Source: Sphingopyxis sp. UBA6723 (GTDB lineage Bacteria; Pseudomonadota; Alphaproteobacteria; Sphingomonadales; Sphingomonadaceae). Taken from it: a stretch of DNA of 64,000 bases. Position numbers and translations under genes: made by a program. Below are positions 16,126 to 24,694 of the stretch, one piece after another (position 1 is the stretch's first letter; every line of letters begins with the position of its first letter). The stretch is from the NCBI RefSeq assembly GCF_002454115.1, contig NZ_DKIH01000013.1, positions 71,717-135,716 on the forward strand, written 5' to 3'. A model generated the notes under the pieces. It ran no database searches. It had not been told where the DNA came from and saw nothing but the letters and a program-made list of their open reading frames with translations.

Positions 16126-17052
16126 TCAACTTACTGGCGAATCTGCGGCGGCGGGCCGGAATGTCAGGCTCGCGAGCCGCCAAGCCAGTTCCTTGCCGAG
16201 CAGATCTTCGGCGGTCGGGATCACCTTCGGCGACGCACAATCGACTTCGGCGGCGATATAGCGGCCTGTCTCGCGGAGCCGCACCTCGACGTTGCCGAAC
16301 CGCTTTTTAAGGGCCGCGGTCAGTCGTTCGGCATCCCCTGACGGGTTGTTCGAATCGAGCGCGCGGGGCGTGCCGTCGAGCAGTTCGGCAACCGCTTTTT
16401 CCAGCGCGCCGATCGCGTCCTTGATGATCGACAGCGAAATGAACAGCGCCGCGGCGGCGTCGGCCCACCACCAGCCCAGACCGATGCCGATGATTCCGGC
16501 GATGCCCGCCAAGCCGGTTTGCCAGTCGGCCTTTTGCATCAGCGCGTCGGTGTGGAGCACCTTGTCGCGGATGCGCGTCGCGATCGGATGCTTGATATGA
16601 CCGAGGATCAACGGCGGCACGACCGAATAGGCGAGCGCGGCGATCATCAGCCAGCCGAGCCAGATCGTGTGGCCGAAGAGCGTGATGCCGCCGACGGTCG
16701 GATGCTCCTGCCGTACCAGCGTGGTGACGCTTTCATAGGCGAGGAAACCGCCGACCGAGAGCAACGCGGTGGCGGCGACCAGAAAGGCAAGGCTGTTGGC
16801 GCGGCGATAGCCGAAGGGGAAGCGCCGATTGGGTTGCTTGCGTTCCCAGTGGATCGACAACAGGAACACGATTGCGGGGACCAAGCTGAGTACATCCTCA
16901 ATCACCGCGGTCTTCATCGCCTGGCTGCTGCCCATGACCAGCGCCATAACGGCGACGACACTGATCATCCAGGCAAGTGTCCACCATTCGAGCCGTTCGC
17001 CATGGCGAACATCGTCGGCGATCGCTGCAGGAATGCCGCCGTGGAGGCTCAT
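16126..17052 (-). CDS. Cation diffusion facilitator family transporter
   Basis: A 308-residue protein with about six predicted membrane helices (residues 25-215) and a soluble C-terminal domain of about 90 residues. The acidic metal-site residues appear in the second helix (VIEDVLSLVPAI) and in the fifth (HTDALMQKADWQTGLAG, Asp-x(5)-Asp arrangement). CDF proteins export Zn2+, Fe2+, Mn2+ or related cations by proton antiport. The start overlaps the stop of the preceding lipoprotein gene (ATGA), so the two are coupled. Confidence 0.87.
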   Translation of the reverse strand: MSLHGGIPAAIADDVRHGERLEWWTLAWMISVVAVMALVMGSSQAMKTAVIEDVLSLVPAIVFLLSIHWERKQPNRRFPFGYRRANSLAFLVAATALLSVGGFLAYESVTTLVRQEHPTVGGITLFGHTIWLGWLMIAALAYSVVPPLILGHIKHPIATRIRDKVLHTDALMQKADWQTGLAGIAGIIGIGLGWWWADAAAALFISLSIIKDAIGALEKAVAELLDGTPRALDSNNPSGDAERLTAALKKRFGNVEVRLRETGRYIAAEVDCASPKVIPTAEDLLGKELAWRLASLTFRPAAADSPVS

Positions 17053-17489
17053 TGGCCCAGCTCGGCGATCGCGCGATCAGTGGCGAGGATCAGGGCGTTT
17101 TCACCGTTGCGGCGAGCAATGCGGAGAACCGGTTGTTTGCTGTCATCGGGTTCGTGGCGTCCGACGGCTTTCGACAGCGCGACCTCGGCCTGCCACGGCG
17201 AAGCCTTGGCGAAATGGCCGACGACGGCATCGACCTTGCCCTCCTCCAGCCAACGCAAGGCATGCTCGCCGTGCCCCGAGATGCGCATGAGGCGAGCATC
17301 GTGGCTTCGTGCATAGGTGCGGAGCATAGCGAGCGCTGGAGCGGCGTCGGGCGTCGCCGGCAAAACCGCGATCCGCATTTCGCCGGTCCGCGTCATCCGC
17401 TCGGTTGTCCCGGACGCGTCGCGCGGCAAGGTACCACAGCCGGTGAGCGCGAGGAGAACAAACGGAAGGGGCCAAAGCAGCGGTTTCAC
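17049..17489 (-). CDS. Small lipoprotein resembling part of a solute-binding protein
   Basis: A 146-residue protein with a lipoprotein signal: a short hydrophobic stretch ending LLALTGC, so Cys18 would be lipidated. The mature part has the look of a type II periplasmic binding domain (MRIAVLPATPDAAPALAML, EGKVDAVVGHFAKASPW) but is too short for a full one. Coupled to the CDF transporter gene by a 4-bp overlap, which suggests an accessory role there. No named family recognised. Confidence 0.65.
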   Translation of the reverse strand: MKPLLWPLPFVLLALTGCGTLPRDASGTTERMTRTGEMRIAVLPATPDAAPALAMLRTYARSHDARLMRISGHGEHALRWLEEGKVDAVVGHFAKASPWQAEVALSKAVGRHEPDDSKQPVLRIARRNGENALILATDRAIAELGQ

Positions 17490-17537
17490 TCAGCGCGAAC
17501 GCAAGCGCCGTGGCATGGTTGCACCGTGCGCGCCGTG

Positions 17538-17607
17538 TTGACGCACCTCGCGCTGGGGCAGTATAGGGGCGGCCCGACCAAGGGCGGCCCAGCGGGGTCG
17601 CCTTTTT
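17538..17607 (+). promoter_or_regulatory. argD promoter with leader hairpin
   Basis: A promoter-like TTGACG (17538-17543) is 18 bases from TATAGG (17562-17567). Soon after the expected transcription start, GGCGGCCC (17583-17590) pairs with GGGTCGCC (17595-17602) around the loop AGCG, followed by TTTTT (17603-17607): an intrinsic-terminator shape 25 bases before the argD start. A second GGGCGGCCC copy precedes it and could form an alternative pairing. It may be an attenuator; that is inference. Confidence 0.5.
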
Positions 17608-17631
17608 ACTTTTGTCTGAAAGGTGCCTGCC

Positions 17632-18819
17632 ATGTCGATCACGCCGCTGATGCCCGTTTATCCCCGGTGCGGTGTGCGTCCGGTGCGCGGCGAGGGTGCC
17701 TATCTGATCGGCGAGCGCGGCGAGCGCTATCTGGATTTCGCCAGCGGCATAGCGGTGAATCTGCTGGGGCATGGTCATCCGCATCTGACCAAGGCGATTC
17801 AGGAGCAGGCGGCGACGCTGATGCATGTGTCGAACCTGTACGGCAGCCCGCAGGGTGAGGCCTATGCGGCGCGGCTGGTCGAGCATACATTTGCCGACAC
17901 GGTGTTCCTGACCAACTCGGGCGCCGAGGCAGTCGAATGTGCGATCAAGACCGCGCGTGCTTATCATTCGAGTGCGGGCAACGCGCACAAGCATACGCTC
18001 ATCACCTTCAACAATGCGTTCCACGGCCGCACGCTGGGGACGATTTCGGCGACCAATCAGGAAAAGCTGCGCAAGGGGTTCGACCCACTGCTGCCCGGCT
18101 TCGCCTATTCGCCGTTCGATGATCTCAACGCCGCGCTCGACCTAGTCGATGACAATACCGCCGGTTTTCTGATCGAACCGATCCAGGGCGAGGGCGGCAT
18201 TCGTCCGGCATCGCAGCCGTTCCTGCAGGGACTGCGCGACATCTGTAACGAACGCGATCTGATGCTGGTGTTCGACGAAGTTCAGTGCGGCGTCGCGCGC
18301 ACCGGTTCGCTGTACGCCTATCAGGAATTTGGCGTCACCCCCGACATCATGGCGAGCGCCAAGGGCATCGGCGGCGGCTTTCCGATGGGCGCGTGCCTCG
18401 CGACCGAGAATGCAGCGCGCGGCATGGTCATCGGCACGCATGGATCGACCTATGGCGGCAACCCGCTGGCGTGCGCGGCGGGGCAGGCGGTTCTCGATGT
18501 CGTGCTGGAAGAAGGCTTCCTTGACGGCGTCAAGGCGACCGGCGAACGCTTGCGCGGCGCGCTGGAACAGTTGATCCCGAACCATGATCAGCTGTTCGAA
18601 AGCGTGCGCGGCATGGGGCTGATGCTCGGGCTCAAGCTGCGCTCGGACAGCCGCGCCTTTGTCGCGCATCTGCGCGACCATCACGGGCTGCTGACCGTCG
18701 CGGCCGGTGACAATGTCGTCCGCGTCCTGCCGCCGCTCAACATCGAGCAGAGTCATATCGACGAGTTCATCGAGAAATTGTCAGCGGGCGCGGCGAGCTA
18801 TACGCCGCCCGAATCCTGA
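17632..18819 (+). CDS. argD: Acetylornithine / succinyldiaminopimelate aminotransferase
   Basis: A 395-residue class III PLP aminotransferase. The PLP-binding lysine is in MASAKGIGGGFPMGA; other signatures are NSGAEAVECAIKTAR, NAFHGRTLG, EPIQGEGG and VFDEVQCGVARTG. It makes N-acetylornithine in arginine synthesis and can also serve lysine synthesis. ATG at 17632 has AAAGG at a suitable distance; the GTG at 17623 lies directly on that site and is unlikely. First gene of argD-argF-hslO. Confidence 0.95.
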   Translation: MSITPLMPVYPRCGVRPVRGEGAYLIGERGERYLDFASGIAVNLLGHGHPHLTKAIQEQAATLMHVSNLYGSPQGEAYAARLVEHTFADTVFLTNSGAEAVECAIKTARAYHSSAGNAHKHTLITFNNAFHGRTLGTISATNQEKLRKGFDPLLPGFAYSPFDDLNAALDLVDDNTAGFLIEPIQGEGGIRPASQPFLQGLRDICNERDLMLVFDEVQCGVARTGSLYAYQEFGVTPDIMASAKGIGGGFPMGACLATENAARGMVIGTHGSTYGGNPLACAAGQAVLDVVLEEGFLDGVKATGERLRGALEQLIPNHDQLFESVRGMGLMLGLKLRSDSRAFVAHLRDHHGLLTVAAGDNVVRVLPPLNIEQSHIDEFIEKLSAGAASYTPPES

Positions 18820-18850
18820 TGTTTTCCGTTCCTGCAGAACGGAGGGCCTG

Positions 18851-19774
18851 ATGCCCAATTTCCTGAACCTGGCCGACGCGGGCGGTGATGCTGTTGCGGC
18901 GATGATCGCCGACGCGATCGACCGCAAGGCGGCGCGCGCGGGTTGGCCAAAGGCGAAACTCGACGCCGATGCGCCGCTCGCCGACCATGTGCTGGCGATG
19001 GTGTTCGAGAAAAACTCGACACGCACACGTTGTTCGTTCGACGTCGCGATCCGCCAGCTCGGCGGGGTGCCGATGATCCTCGACGCCGGGACGACCCAGC
19101 TTGGCCGCGGCGAGACGATCGCCGACACCGCGCGCGTCCTGTCGCGCTATGCCGACGCGATCATGATCCGCACCGACGATCATGCCAAGATCGAGGAGCT
19201 CGCCGAATTTGCAAGCGTCCCGGTGATCAACGGCCTGACCGACCTGTCGCACCCGTGCCAGATCGTCGCCGACCTGTTGACGATCGTCGAGCAGGGCAAG
19301 GCGCTGCCGGGGCTTGAGCTGGCGTGGCTCGGCGACGGCAACAATGTGCTGTCGTCGCTGATCGAGGCCGCGGGGCTGTTCGGTTTCCACGTCCGCGCGG
19401 GTTGCCCGCAGGGCTATGAACCCGATGCGTCGTTCGTCGCGGCTGCGCGCGCCAAAGGCGTTCGCATCGACATCATGGCCGACGCGCGCGAAGCGGTCGC
19501 GGGCGCCGATCTGGTCGTCACCGACACCTGGGTGTCGATGGGGCAGGATCATGCCCACAACAAGGTCGCCGCGATGGCGCCGTTCCAAGTCGATGAACGG
19601 TTGATGGCGGGCGCCAAGGGCGACGCGATCTTTCTCCACTGCCTGCCCGCGCACCGCGGCGACGAGGTGGTCGATGCGGTGATCGACGGGCCGCAGTCGC
19701 GGGTGTGGGACGAGGCCGAGAACCGTGTCCATGCCCAGAAATCGATCCTGCTGTGGGCGATGGGCAAGCTGTGA
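18851..19774 (+). CDS. argF: Ornithine carbamoyltransferase
   Basis: A 307-residue protein with the carbamoyl-phosphate motif STRTR, the HPCQ motif and HCLPAHRGDEV near the C terminus, all diagnostic of ornithine carbamoyltransferase. It joins ornithine and carbamoyl phosphate to give citrulline. The ATG at 18851 follows GGAGGGCC; the longer upstream frame overlaps argD and is not needed. Only 31 bases separate it from argD. Confidence 0.95.
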   Translation: MPNFLNLADAGGDAVAAMIADAIDRKAARAGWPKAKLDADAPLADHVLAMVFEKNSTRTRCSFDVAIRQLGGVPMILDAGTTQLGRGETIADTARVLSRYADAIMIRTDDHAKIEELAEFASVPVINGLTDLSHPCQIVADLLTIVEQGKALPGLELAWLGDGNNVLSSLIEAAGLFGFHVRAGCPQGYEPDASFVAAARAKGVRIDIMADAREAVAGADLVVTDTWVSMGQDHAHNKVAAMAPFQVDERLMAGAKGDAIFLHCLPAHRGDEVVDAVIDGPQSRVWDEAENRVHAQKSILLWAMGKL

Positions 19775-19784
19775 GTTTGATGGT

Positions 19785-20702
19785 GTGAGCGACGAGATTA
19801 TCGAGACCTGGTTTGATCAGCCGCTGCTGTTCACCATCGCGGCGCGTCATGTGCGCGGGCGGCTGGTGCGGCTGGGGCCGACGCTGAACACGATCATCGC
19901 GGCGCATAATTATCCTCCGGTGGCCGAAAAGCTGCTCGGCGAGGCGCTGGTGCTGACCGTGCTGCTCGGCTCGACGCTGAAGGACGAGAACGGCCAGATG
20001 ACGTTGCAGGCGCAGACCGGCGGCGGGCCGATCGAGCTGCTCGTTTGCGATTATCGCGGTGGCGAGCTGCGCGGCTATCTGAAATTCGACGCCGAGCGGC
20101 TGGCGGCAGTCGGTCCCGACCCGTCATTGTTCGCTCTTTTCGGCGAAGGCTTCCTCGCGATCACTTTCGATCAGGCGACGACGGCTGAGCGCTATCAGGG
20201 CATCGTGCCGCTCGAAGGCGCGTCGATCGGCGAGGCGGCCGAACATTATTTCGAGCAGTCCGAACAGATTTCCAGTCTGATCCGGCTCGCCGCGCGGCAT
20301 GATCCCGAGGCGGGCTGCGTCGCGGGCGGCTTGCTCCTCCAGCATTTGCCCGAGGGCGAGGTCGGGCGCGACCGCCTGCACGTCCGCCACGACACCCCCG
20401 AATGGGATCATGCACGCACGATTGCGGCGACGCTGAAGCCCGACGAGCTGACCGACCCGGCGCATTCGCTCGAAACCTTGGCTTGGCGGTTGTTCCATGA
20501 GGATGAGGTGCGCGTCGAGCCGGGGGTCATGGTGTCGCGCGGTTGTCGTTGCAGCACCGACTATTTCGCCGGCGTGCTGGCGCAATTTCCAGAAACCGAG
20601 CGGGTCGATATGGCCGACGAACGCGGGCAGATCGTGGTCGATTGTGCCTTTTGTTCGCGGATTTTTCCGATCCCGCTGGGCGAGATTGCTGCACCGAATT
20701 GA
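19785..20702 (+). CDS. hslO: Redox-regulated chaperone Hsp33
   Basis: A 305-residue protein ending with the Hsp33 zinc switch: CxC at residues 254/256 (RGCRCSTDY) and CxxC at 287/290 (VDCAFCSRIF). The oxidative release of zinc turns Hsp33 into a holdase for unfolding proteins in the cytoplasm. GTG at 19785 (starting SDEIIETWFDQPLLFT) gives the family start; the frame is open further upstream inside argF. The argF-hslO neighbourhood is seen in other sphingomonads. Confidence 0.93.
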   Translation: MSDEIIETWFDQPLLFTIAARHVRGRLVRLGPTLNTIIAAHNYPPVAEKLLGEALVLTVLLGSTLKDENGQMTLQAQTGGGPIELLVCDYRGGELRGYLKFDAERLAAVGPDPSLFALFGEGFLAITFDQATTAERYQGIVPLEGASIGEAAEHYFEQSEQISSLIRLAARHDPEAGCVAGGLLLQHLPEGEVGRDRLHVRHDTPEWDHARTIAATLKPDELTDPAHSLETLAWRLFHEDEVRVEPGVMVSRGCRCSTDYFAGVLAQFPETERVDMADERGQIVVDCAFCSRIFPIPLGEIAAPN

Positions 20703-20818
20703 CGATGAAACGGTCTAGGTCAGCGCCGAGTGGTTGAAATCGTCGCGCCGAATGCTTATCTCTATTCAAACGGGGTCGCGCAATAGCCCGCACATGGGCG
20801 CCCGATGGATAGGTAAAA

Positions 20819-21223
20819 ATGGCGATCGCTGCTTCCTTTCTTCGATGTTTGCTTGGCGCGTCCGCGCTCGCGGGCGCCACTGCGGTACCCGCCCAGGCGC
20901 CGTCGCTGGCGATGCTCGACGGGCTGGAAAAGGGCAGCTGGCAGCTGCGCGAACGCGGCAGTGATGCAGTGTTGCAAACGGTGTGCGTCGGCGACGCGCG
21001 GCGGATGATCCAGATCCAGCATCCGCGGGCCAATTGCTCGCGCTATATCATCGAGGACACGCCCAAATCGGTAACGGTGCACTACACCTGTCCCGGTGCC
21101 GGGCATGGCCGCACCAGCATTCGCAGCGAGACAAACCGGCTGGTCCAGATCGACACGCAGGGCATTGCCGACGGCAAGCCCTTCTCGCAGGCGATCGAAG
21201 CGCGCCGCGCGGGGCCGTGCTGA
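20819..21223 (+). CDS. Exported small protein, DUF3617-like
   Basis: A 134-residue protein with a Sec signal (hydrophobic LLGASALAGATAVPAQA). The mature part begins LDGLEKGSWQLRERG and contains four cysteines that could form two disulfides. The pattern of GxWxxRE near the start and late cysteines resembles the DUF3617 family of exported proteins; the match is by eye. Function unknown. Its likely terminator is part of the structured element downstream. Confidence 0.65.
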   Translation: MAIAASFLRCLLGASALAGATAVPAQAPSLAMLDGLEKGSWQLRERGSDAVLQTVCVGDARRMIQIQHPRANCSRYIIEDTPKSVTVHYTCPGAGHGRTSIRSETNRLVQIDTQGIADGKPFSQAIEARRAGPC

Positions 21224-21268
21224 CGCTCACTACGACGCTAACCAGATGTTAACCATCTTGCGCTAATC

Positions 21269-21361
21269 GGGAGTGGTGACACGCTGATGTGTGTCCTTCT
21301 CCCTAACGGCTTTCATGCCGCACTGGGTCGTGTGACGAAAGTCGCGCGGCCCATTTCTTTT
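21269..21361 (+). ncRNA. Candidate structured RNA (three hairpins) upstream of queC
   Basis: Three stems follow one another. Stem 1 pairs GGGAG (21269-21273) with CTCCC (21299-21303) and, across a 4x3 internal loop, GACACGC with GTGTGTC closed by a TGAT loop. Stem 2 is CGGC-tttcat-GCCG (21307-21320). Stem 3 is a 12-bp stem, 21325-21336 with 21341-21352, closed by a GAAA tetraloop and followed by ATTTCTTTT. The last stem looks like an intrinsic terminator. The whole lies 59 bases before queC, so it may be a queC leader (riboswitch-like) or a separate small RNA with a CT-rich loop. Confidence 0.5.
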
Positions 21362-21419
21362 GGTGCGGCGCAGCAAGCCGCCCCTTGCGCCGCTATCGAC
21401 GTGGGCGTATCGGGCGCCG

Positions 21420-22118
21420 ATGCACGATGTTGCCGGAAAAACCCTGATCGTCCTGTTGTCGGGCGGGCTCGATTCGATGGTGTGCGCGGGGCTCGCGCGC
21501 GAGGCTGGCGCGCGTATCATCGCGCTGACGATCGACTATAACCAGCGCCACCGTGTCGAGCTGGAGTCCGCGGCGCGGATCGCGGCCACTGTCGGCGCTG
21601 CCGAACATATTGTGCTGCCGCTTGATCTGCGTCGCTTTGGCGGCTCGGCGCTGACGGCCGACATCGATGTGCCAAAGGACGGGGTCGGCAGCGAGGTGCC
21701 GGTAACCTATGTCCCGGCGCGCAATCTGATTTTCCTGTCGCTGACGCTGGGGCTGGCCGAGGCGCGGCGGGCGCAGGACATTGTCATCGGCGTCAACGCA
21801 CTCGATTATTCGGGCTACCCCGATTGCCGGCCCGATTTCATCGCCGGGTTTGAGGATCTGGCGCGGCTCGCAACGCGCGATGGCGATCAGGGGGTCGATT
21901 TCCGCATCCACGCCCCGCTCCAGCATATGACCAAGGCGAACATCGCTGCCGAGGCGGCGCGGCTGGGGATGGACGCGGGAATGAGCTGGTCGTGCTACGA
22001 TCCGACACCCGATGGGCTGCATTGCGGATATTGCGATAGCTGCCGCCTGCGCAGCAAAGGATTTGCCGACGCGGGACTGACCGACCCGACACGCTACGCG
22101 GTCGGGCCTGACCGGTGA
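21420..22118 (+). CDS. queC: 7-cyano-7-deazaguanine synthase
   Basis: A 232-residue protein with the PP-loop SGGLDSMV near the N terminus and a C-terminal zinc motif CGYCDSCRLR, as in QueC. It converts 7-carboxy-7-deazaguanine to preQ0 with ATP and ammonia, on the way to queuosine in tRNA. ATG at 21420 is chosen since it starts just before VAGKTLIVLLSGG; the longer frame would run into the hairpin element. Overlaps queE by 4 bp. Confidence 0.95.
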   Translation: MHDVAGKTLIVLLSGGLDSMVCAGLAREAGARIIALTIDYNQRHRVELESAARIAATVGAAEHIVLPLDLRRFGGSALTADIDVPKDGVGSEVPVTYVPARNLIFLSLTLGLAEARRAQDIVIGVNALDYSGYPDCRPDFIAGFEDLARLATRDGDQGVDFRIHAPLQHMTKANIAAEAARLGMDAGMSWSCYDPTPDGLHCGYCDSCRLRSKGFADAGLTDPTRYAVGPDR

Positions 22119-22747
22119 CTTACGCGGTCAAAGAGATTTTCCTGACCTTGCAAGGCGAAGGCGCGCAGGCGGGACGCCGCGCGGTTTTCTGCCGTTTTTC
22201 GGGCTGCAATCTGTGGACCGGGCGCGAACAGGATCGCGCCAAGGCGATCTGCAAATTTTGCGACACCGATTTTGTCGGCACCGACGGGACGCTGGGCGGC
22301 AAATATGCGGATGCCGCGGCGCTTGCGGCGGTGATCGCCGAATGCTGGGGGCCGAGCGGCGACGACCGCTATGTCGTGTTAACCGGCGGCGAGCCGATGT
22401 TGCAGGTCGATGCGGCGTTGATCGACGCGATGCACGAACAGGGCTTCACGATTGCGATCGAAACGAATGGAACATTCGTGGTTCCGCGCAGTATCGACTG
22501 GATTTGCGTCAGCCCCAAGGCGGGTAGCGAGTTGGTACAGATCAGCGGTGACGAGCTTAAGCTGGTTTGGCCGCAGCCGGGCAGCGATGTCGAAAACCTC
22601 GCGGCGCTCGATTTCATCCACCGGCTGATCCAGCCGCTCGACGATCTGAACGCGGCGGCGAACGTGCAGCAGTGCATCGATCTGGTGATGTCCGACCCGC
22701 GCTGGCGACTGTCGCTCCAGACGCACAAAAGCTTGGGATTGCGCTAG
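22115..22747 (+). CDS. queE: 7-carboxy-7-deazaguanine synthase (radical SAM)
   Basis: A 210-residue QueE with start TYAVKEIFLTLQGEGAQAGR and a radical-SAM cysteine cluster in the QueE form C-x(14)-C-x2-C, where the last two are in CKFCDTDF. The GGEP motif appears as VLTGGEPMLQ. It turns 6-carboxytetrahydropterin into CDG, the substrate of QueC. GTG start overlaps queC (GTGA). Confidence 0.94.
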   Translation: MTYAVKEIFLTLQGEGAQAGRRAVFCRFSGCNLWTGREQDRAKAICKFCDTDFVGTDGTLGGKYADAAALAAVIAECWGPSGDDRYVVLTGGEPMLQVDAALIDAMHEQGFTIAIETNGTFVVPRSIDWICVSPKAGSELVQISGDELKLVWPQPGSDVENLAALDFIHRLIQPLDDLNAAANVQQCIDLVMSDPRWRLSLQTHKSLGLR

Positions 22748-22750
22748 GCG

Positions 22751-23092
22751 TCAGTCGCCCTTCTTCGCCGCGGCATCGGCGGTGATTGCCTTTTTCGCGG
22801 CAGGGGCGGGGACGGCGTCGGGGTTTTCATCCTCTTCGGCGCCGGCGGTTTCGTCTTCCGAACTGTCAGCGTCCGACTTAGCCGCTTCCTTTTTGGTGCC
22901 GTCATCGGGGACGCTGTTGTCGACCGCGGTGCCATCGACGCTGGCGTCGTCGAGAATGATCATCGAATCGCTGACCGAACCCGGCTGCACTTCGACGGCG
23001 TCGAGCTTAGTAGTCGTTTTGCCCGCTTGGTCGCCGCTGCCGCAGGCAGCAAGGGCAAGAAGCGGAAGCGATGCGAGGAAGATACGGGTCAT
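22751..23092 (-). CDS. Small acidic lipoprotein
   Basis: A 113-residue protein with a lipoprotein signal (LPLLALAACGSG, Cys17 the lipidation site). The rest is low-complexity and strongly acidic, with a SEDETAGAEEDENPD stretch, then alanine/lysine-rich. No family recognised. It converges on queE with a three-base gap and is 9 bases downstream of lipB, so it is likely cotranscribed with lipB. Confidence 0.7.
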   Translation of the reverse strand: MTRIFLASLPLLALAACGSGDQAGKTTTKLDAVEVQPGSVSDSMIILDDASVDGTAVDNSVPDDGTKKEAAKSDADSSEDETAGAEEDENPDAVPAPAAKKAITADAAAKKGD

Positions 23093-23101
23093 GCGCTGGT
23101 C

Positions 23102-23755
23102 CTAATCGGTCGGTCGGAGCTTGTCGAGAAAGGCGGGCAACGTGTCGGCCAGCGCGGCATCAACATCAGTGAAGGACGCAGGCTTGCCCAGCGCGGCGAG
23201 GCTGATAACCGGAAATTCGGCGATGCCGCACGGCACAATGCCGCTAAAATGGGTAAGGTCGGGCGCGACATTGAGCGAAAAGCCGTGCAGCGTGACCCAC
23301 CGCTTCACCCGCACCCCGATCGCGCCGATCTTTGCCTCACGGCCATTTTCATCGTCGGTCCAGATGCCGATGCGGCCCTCGGCGCGGCGCGCTTTTACGC
23401 CCAGCAGCGCCAAAGCGTCGATCACCCAACCTTCGAGCGCCGATACATAGGCGCGAACATCGCGCCCGCGCTTTGTCAGGTCGAGCTGGACATAGCCGAC
23501 GCGCTGGCCGGGACCGTGATAGGTGTAGCGCCCGCCGCGACCCGCATCAAAAACGGGAAAGCGCGGATCGAGCAGCTCGGCGGGATCGGCGCTCGTTCCG
23601 GCGGTGTAGAGCGGCGGATGTTCGAGCAGCCAGATGCGCTCGCCTTCCTCGCCCGTGTGGATGGAGACGGCACGCGCCTCCATATCCGCCAGCGCCGCGG
23701 CATAGTCGGTCAGGCCGGGCGATTTCATCCATTCGGGGGTGGGCAGGCCGTGCAT
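23102..23755 (-). CDS. lipB: Octanoyl-[acyl-carrier-protein]:protein N-octanoyltransferase
   Basis: A 217-residue LipB with the family signatures GRGGRYTYHGPGQ, REAKIGAIGVRVKRWVTLHG (catalytic Lys in AKIGAIG) and VPCGI (catalytic Cys). It moves octanoyl groups from ACP to lipoyl domains, e.g. of 2-oxoacid dehydrogenase E2 subunits such as the one at 47558. The ATG at 23755 (MHGLPTPEW) is preferred; the frame continues to 23950 but that part overlaps the divergent membrane-protein gene and does not look like LipB. Confidence 0.92.
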   Translation of the reverse strand: MHGLPTPEWMKSPGLTDYAAALADMEARAVSIHTGEEGERIWLLEHPPLYTAGTSADPAELLDPRFPVFDAGRGGRYTYHGPGQRVGYVQLDLTKRGRDVRAYVSALEGWVIDALALLGVKARRAEGRIGIWTDDENGREAKIGAIGVRVKRWVTLHGFSLNVAPDLTHFSGIVPCGIAEFPVISLAALGKPASFTDVDAALADTLPAFLDKLRPTD

Positions 23756-23888
23756 TGCGCGGGCTTCCTGCCTTGCCGCGACGCGCGGCGCAAGGCTCTG
23801 CGCACGGATCGCCGAGAGGGGTGGACAGATGCACCGAACAGCGGCACCTTCGCGCGCAATCGGGACATCAGAAAATGACGGGGTATCA

Positions 23889-24635
23889 ATGGTAAAATTC
23901 GACATGGGCGCGGCGTGGGACGACAGCGTCCAATTGCTGAAATCGCACACGGCATTGATCGGCGCGATTGCCGGGGTATTCTTTTTCCTGCCCGCGCTGG
24001 CGGTGGCCTGGTTCGGCCCGGTGCCGATCGAGCCGCCCGCGGGCGCAAGCGTAGAACAGTCGATGGCGGCGCTTCAGCAGACGTTTCGGCAAATGATTCC
24101 GGGGCAGATCATCGTGGCGCTGACCACCATTGTCGGGTCGGCGGCGATCCTGCGGTTGTGGCTGGCACGAAGCGGAATCAGCGTCGGCGAAGCATTGACC
24201 TTTGCCGTGACCTTCTTTCCGACCCTGTTCGCGGTGCAGCTGTTGTCGGGCCTGGCAATTGGTCTGGGGGTGATCCTGCTGATCATTCCCGGCCTTTATC
24301 TGGTAGGACGGTTGGCGCTGGCGGCACCGAGCGTCGCCGATCGCAGCCTGTATAATCCGTTCGAAGCGCTGAAAACCAGCTGGGAGCTGACGAAGAACAA
24401 TGGCTGGGCGATTTTCTTCTTCCTGTTTCTGGTGACGATTGTGATCTTTATCGCGGCGATGATCGTCGGCTTGGTGATCGGATTGATCGCGGGGACCGAC
24501 GGCGGAATTGGTCAGATGATCGGCGGCGTGTTCGAGGCGGGATTTAGCGCGCTGAGCAGCCTGATATCGGTTGCCATATCGGCGGCGGCGTATCGCCAGC
24601 TGGTCACTCGGGCCTCTTCCGATGTCTTTCAGTGA
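23889..24635 (+). CDS. Multi-pass membrane protein
   Basis: A 248-residue protein starting MVKFDMGAAWDDSVQLLKSH. About five or six hydrophobic segments follow, with amphipathic regions NPFEALKTSWELTKNNGWAI resembling the glycerophosphodiester-phosphodiesterase membrane-domain type (repeated short helices of bacterial YciC-like proteins). It ends RASSDVFQ, nearly the same tail as the next gene (RASGDVFA), so the two are probably tandem paralogues. Function unknown. Confidence 0.75.
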   Translation: MVKFDMGAAWDDSVQLLKSHTALIGAIAGVFFFLPALAVAWFGPVPIEPPAGASVEQSMAALQQTFRQMIPGQIIVALTTIVGSAAILRLWLARSGISVGEALTFAVTFFPTLFAVQLLSGLAIGLGVILLIIPGLYLVGRLALAAPSVADRSLYNPFEALKTSWELTKNNGWAIFFFLFLVTIVIFIAAMIVGLVIGLIAGTDGGIGQMIGGVFEAGFSALSSLISVAISAAAYRQLVTRASSDVFQ

Positions 24636-24694
24636 CGACATCGCTCTGACAGAATCATTTTGGGGACTGGGGTTTAACAACAGGGGGAAATGAC

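Noticed and set aside
21269..21361. Assigning the element before queC to a known preQ1 riboswitch or to the alphaproteobacterial mmgR/suhB sRNA family
   Set aside because: The conserved preQ1 loop and tail sequences are not there, and the likeness to mmgR is limited to a CT-rich stretch, so I leave it unnamed.
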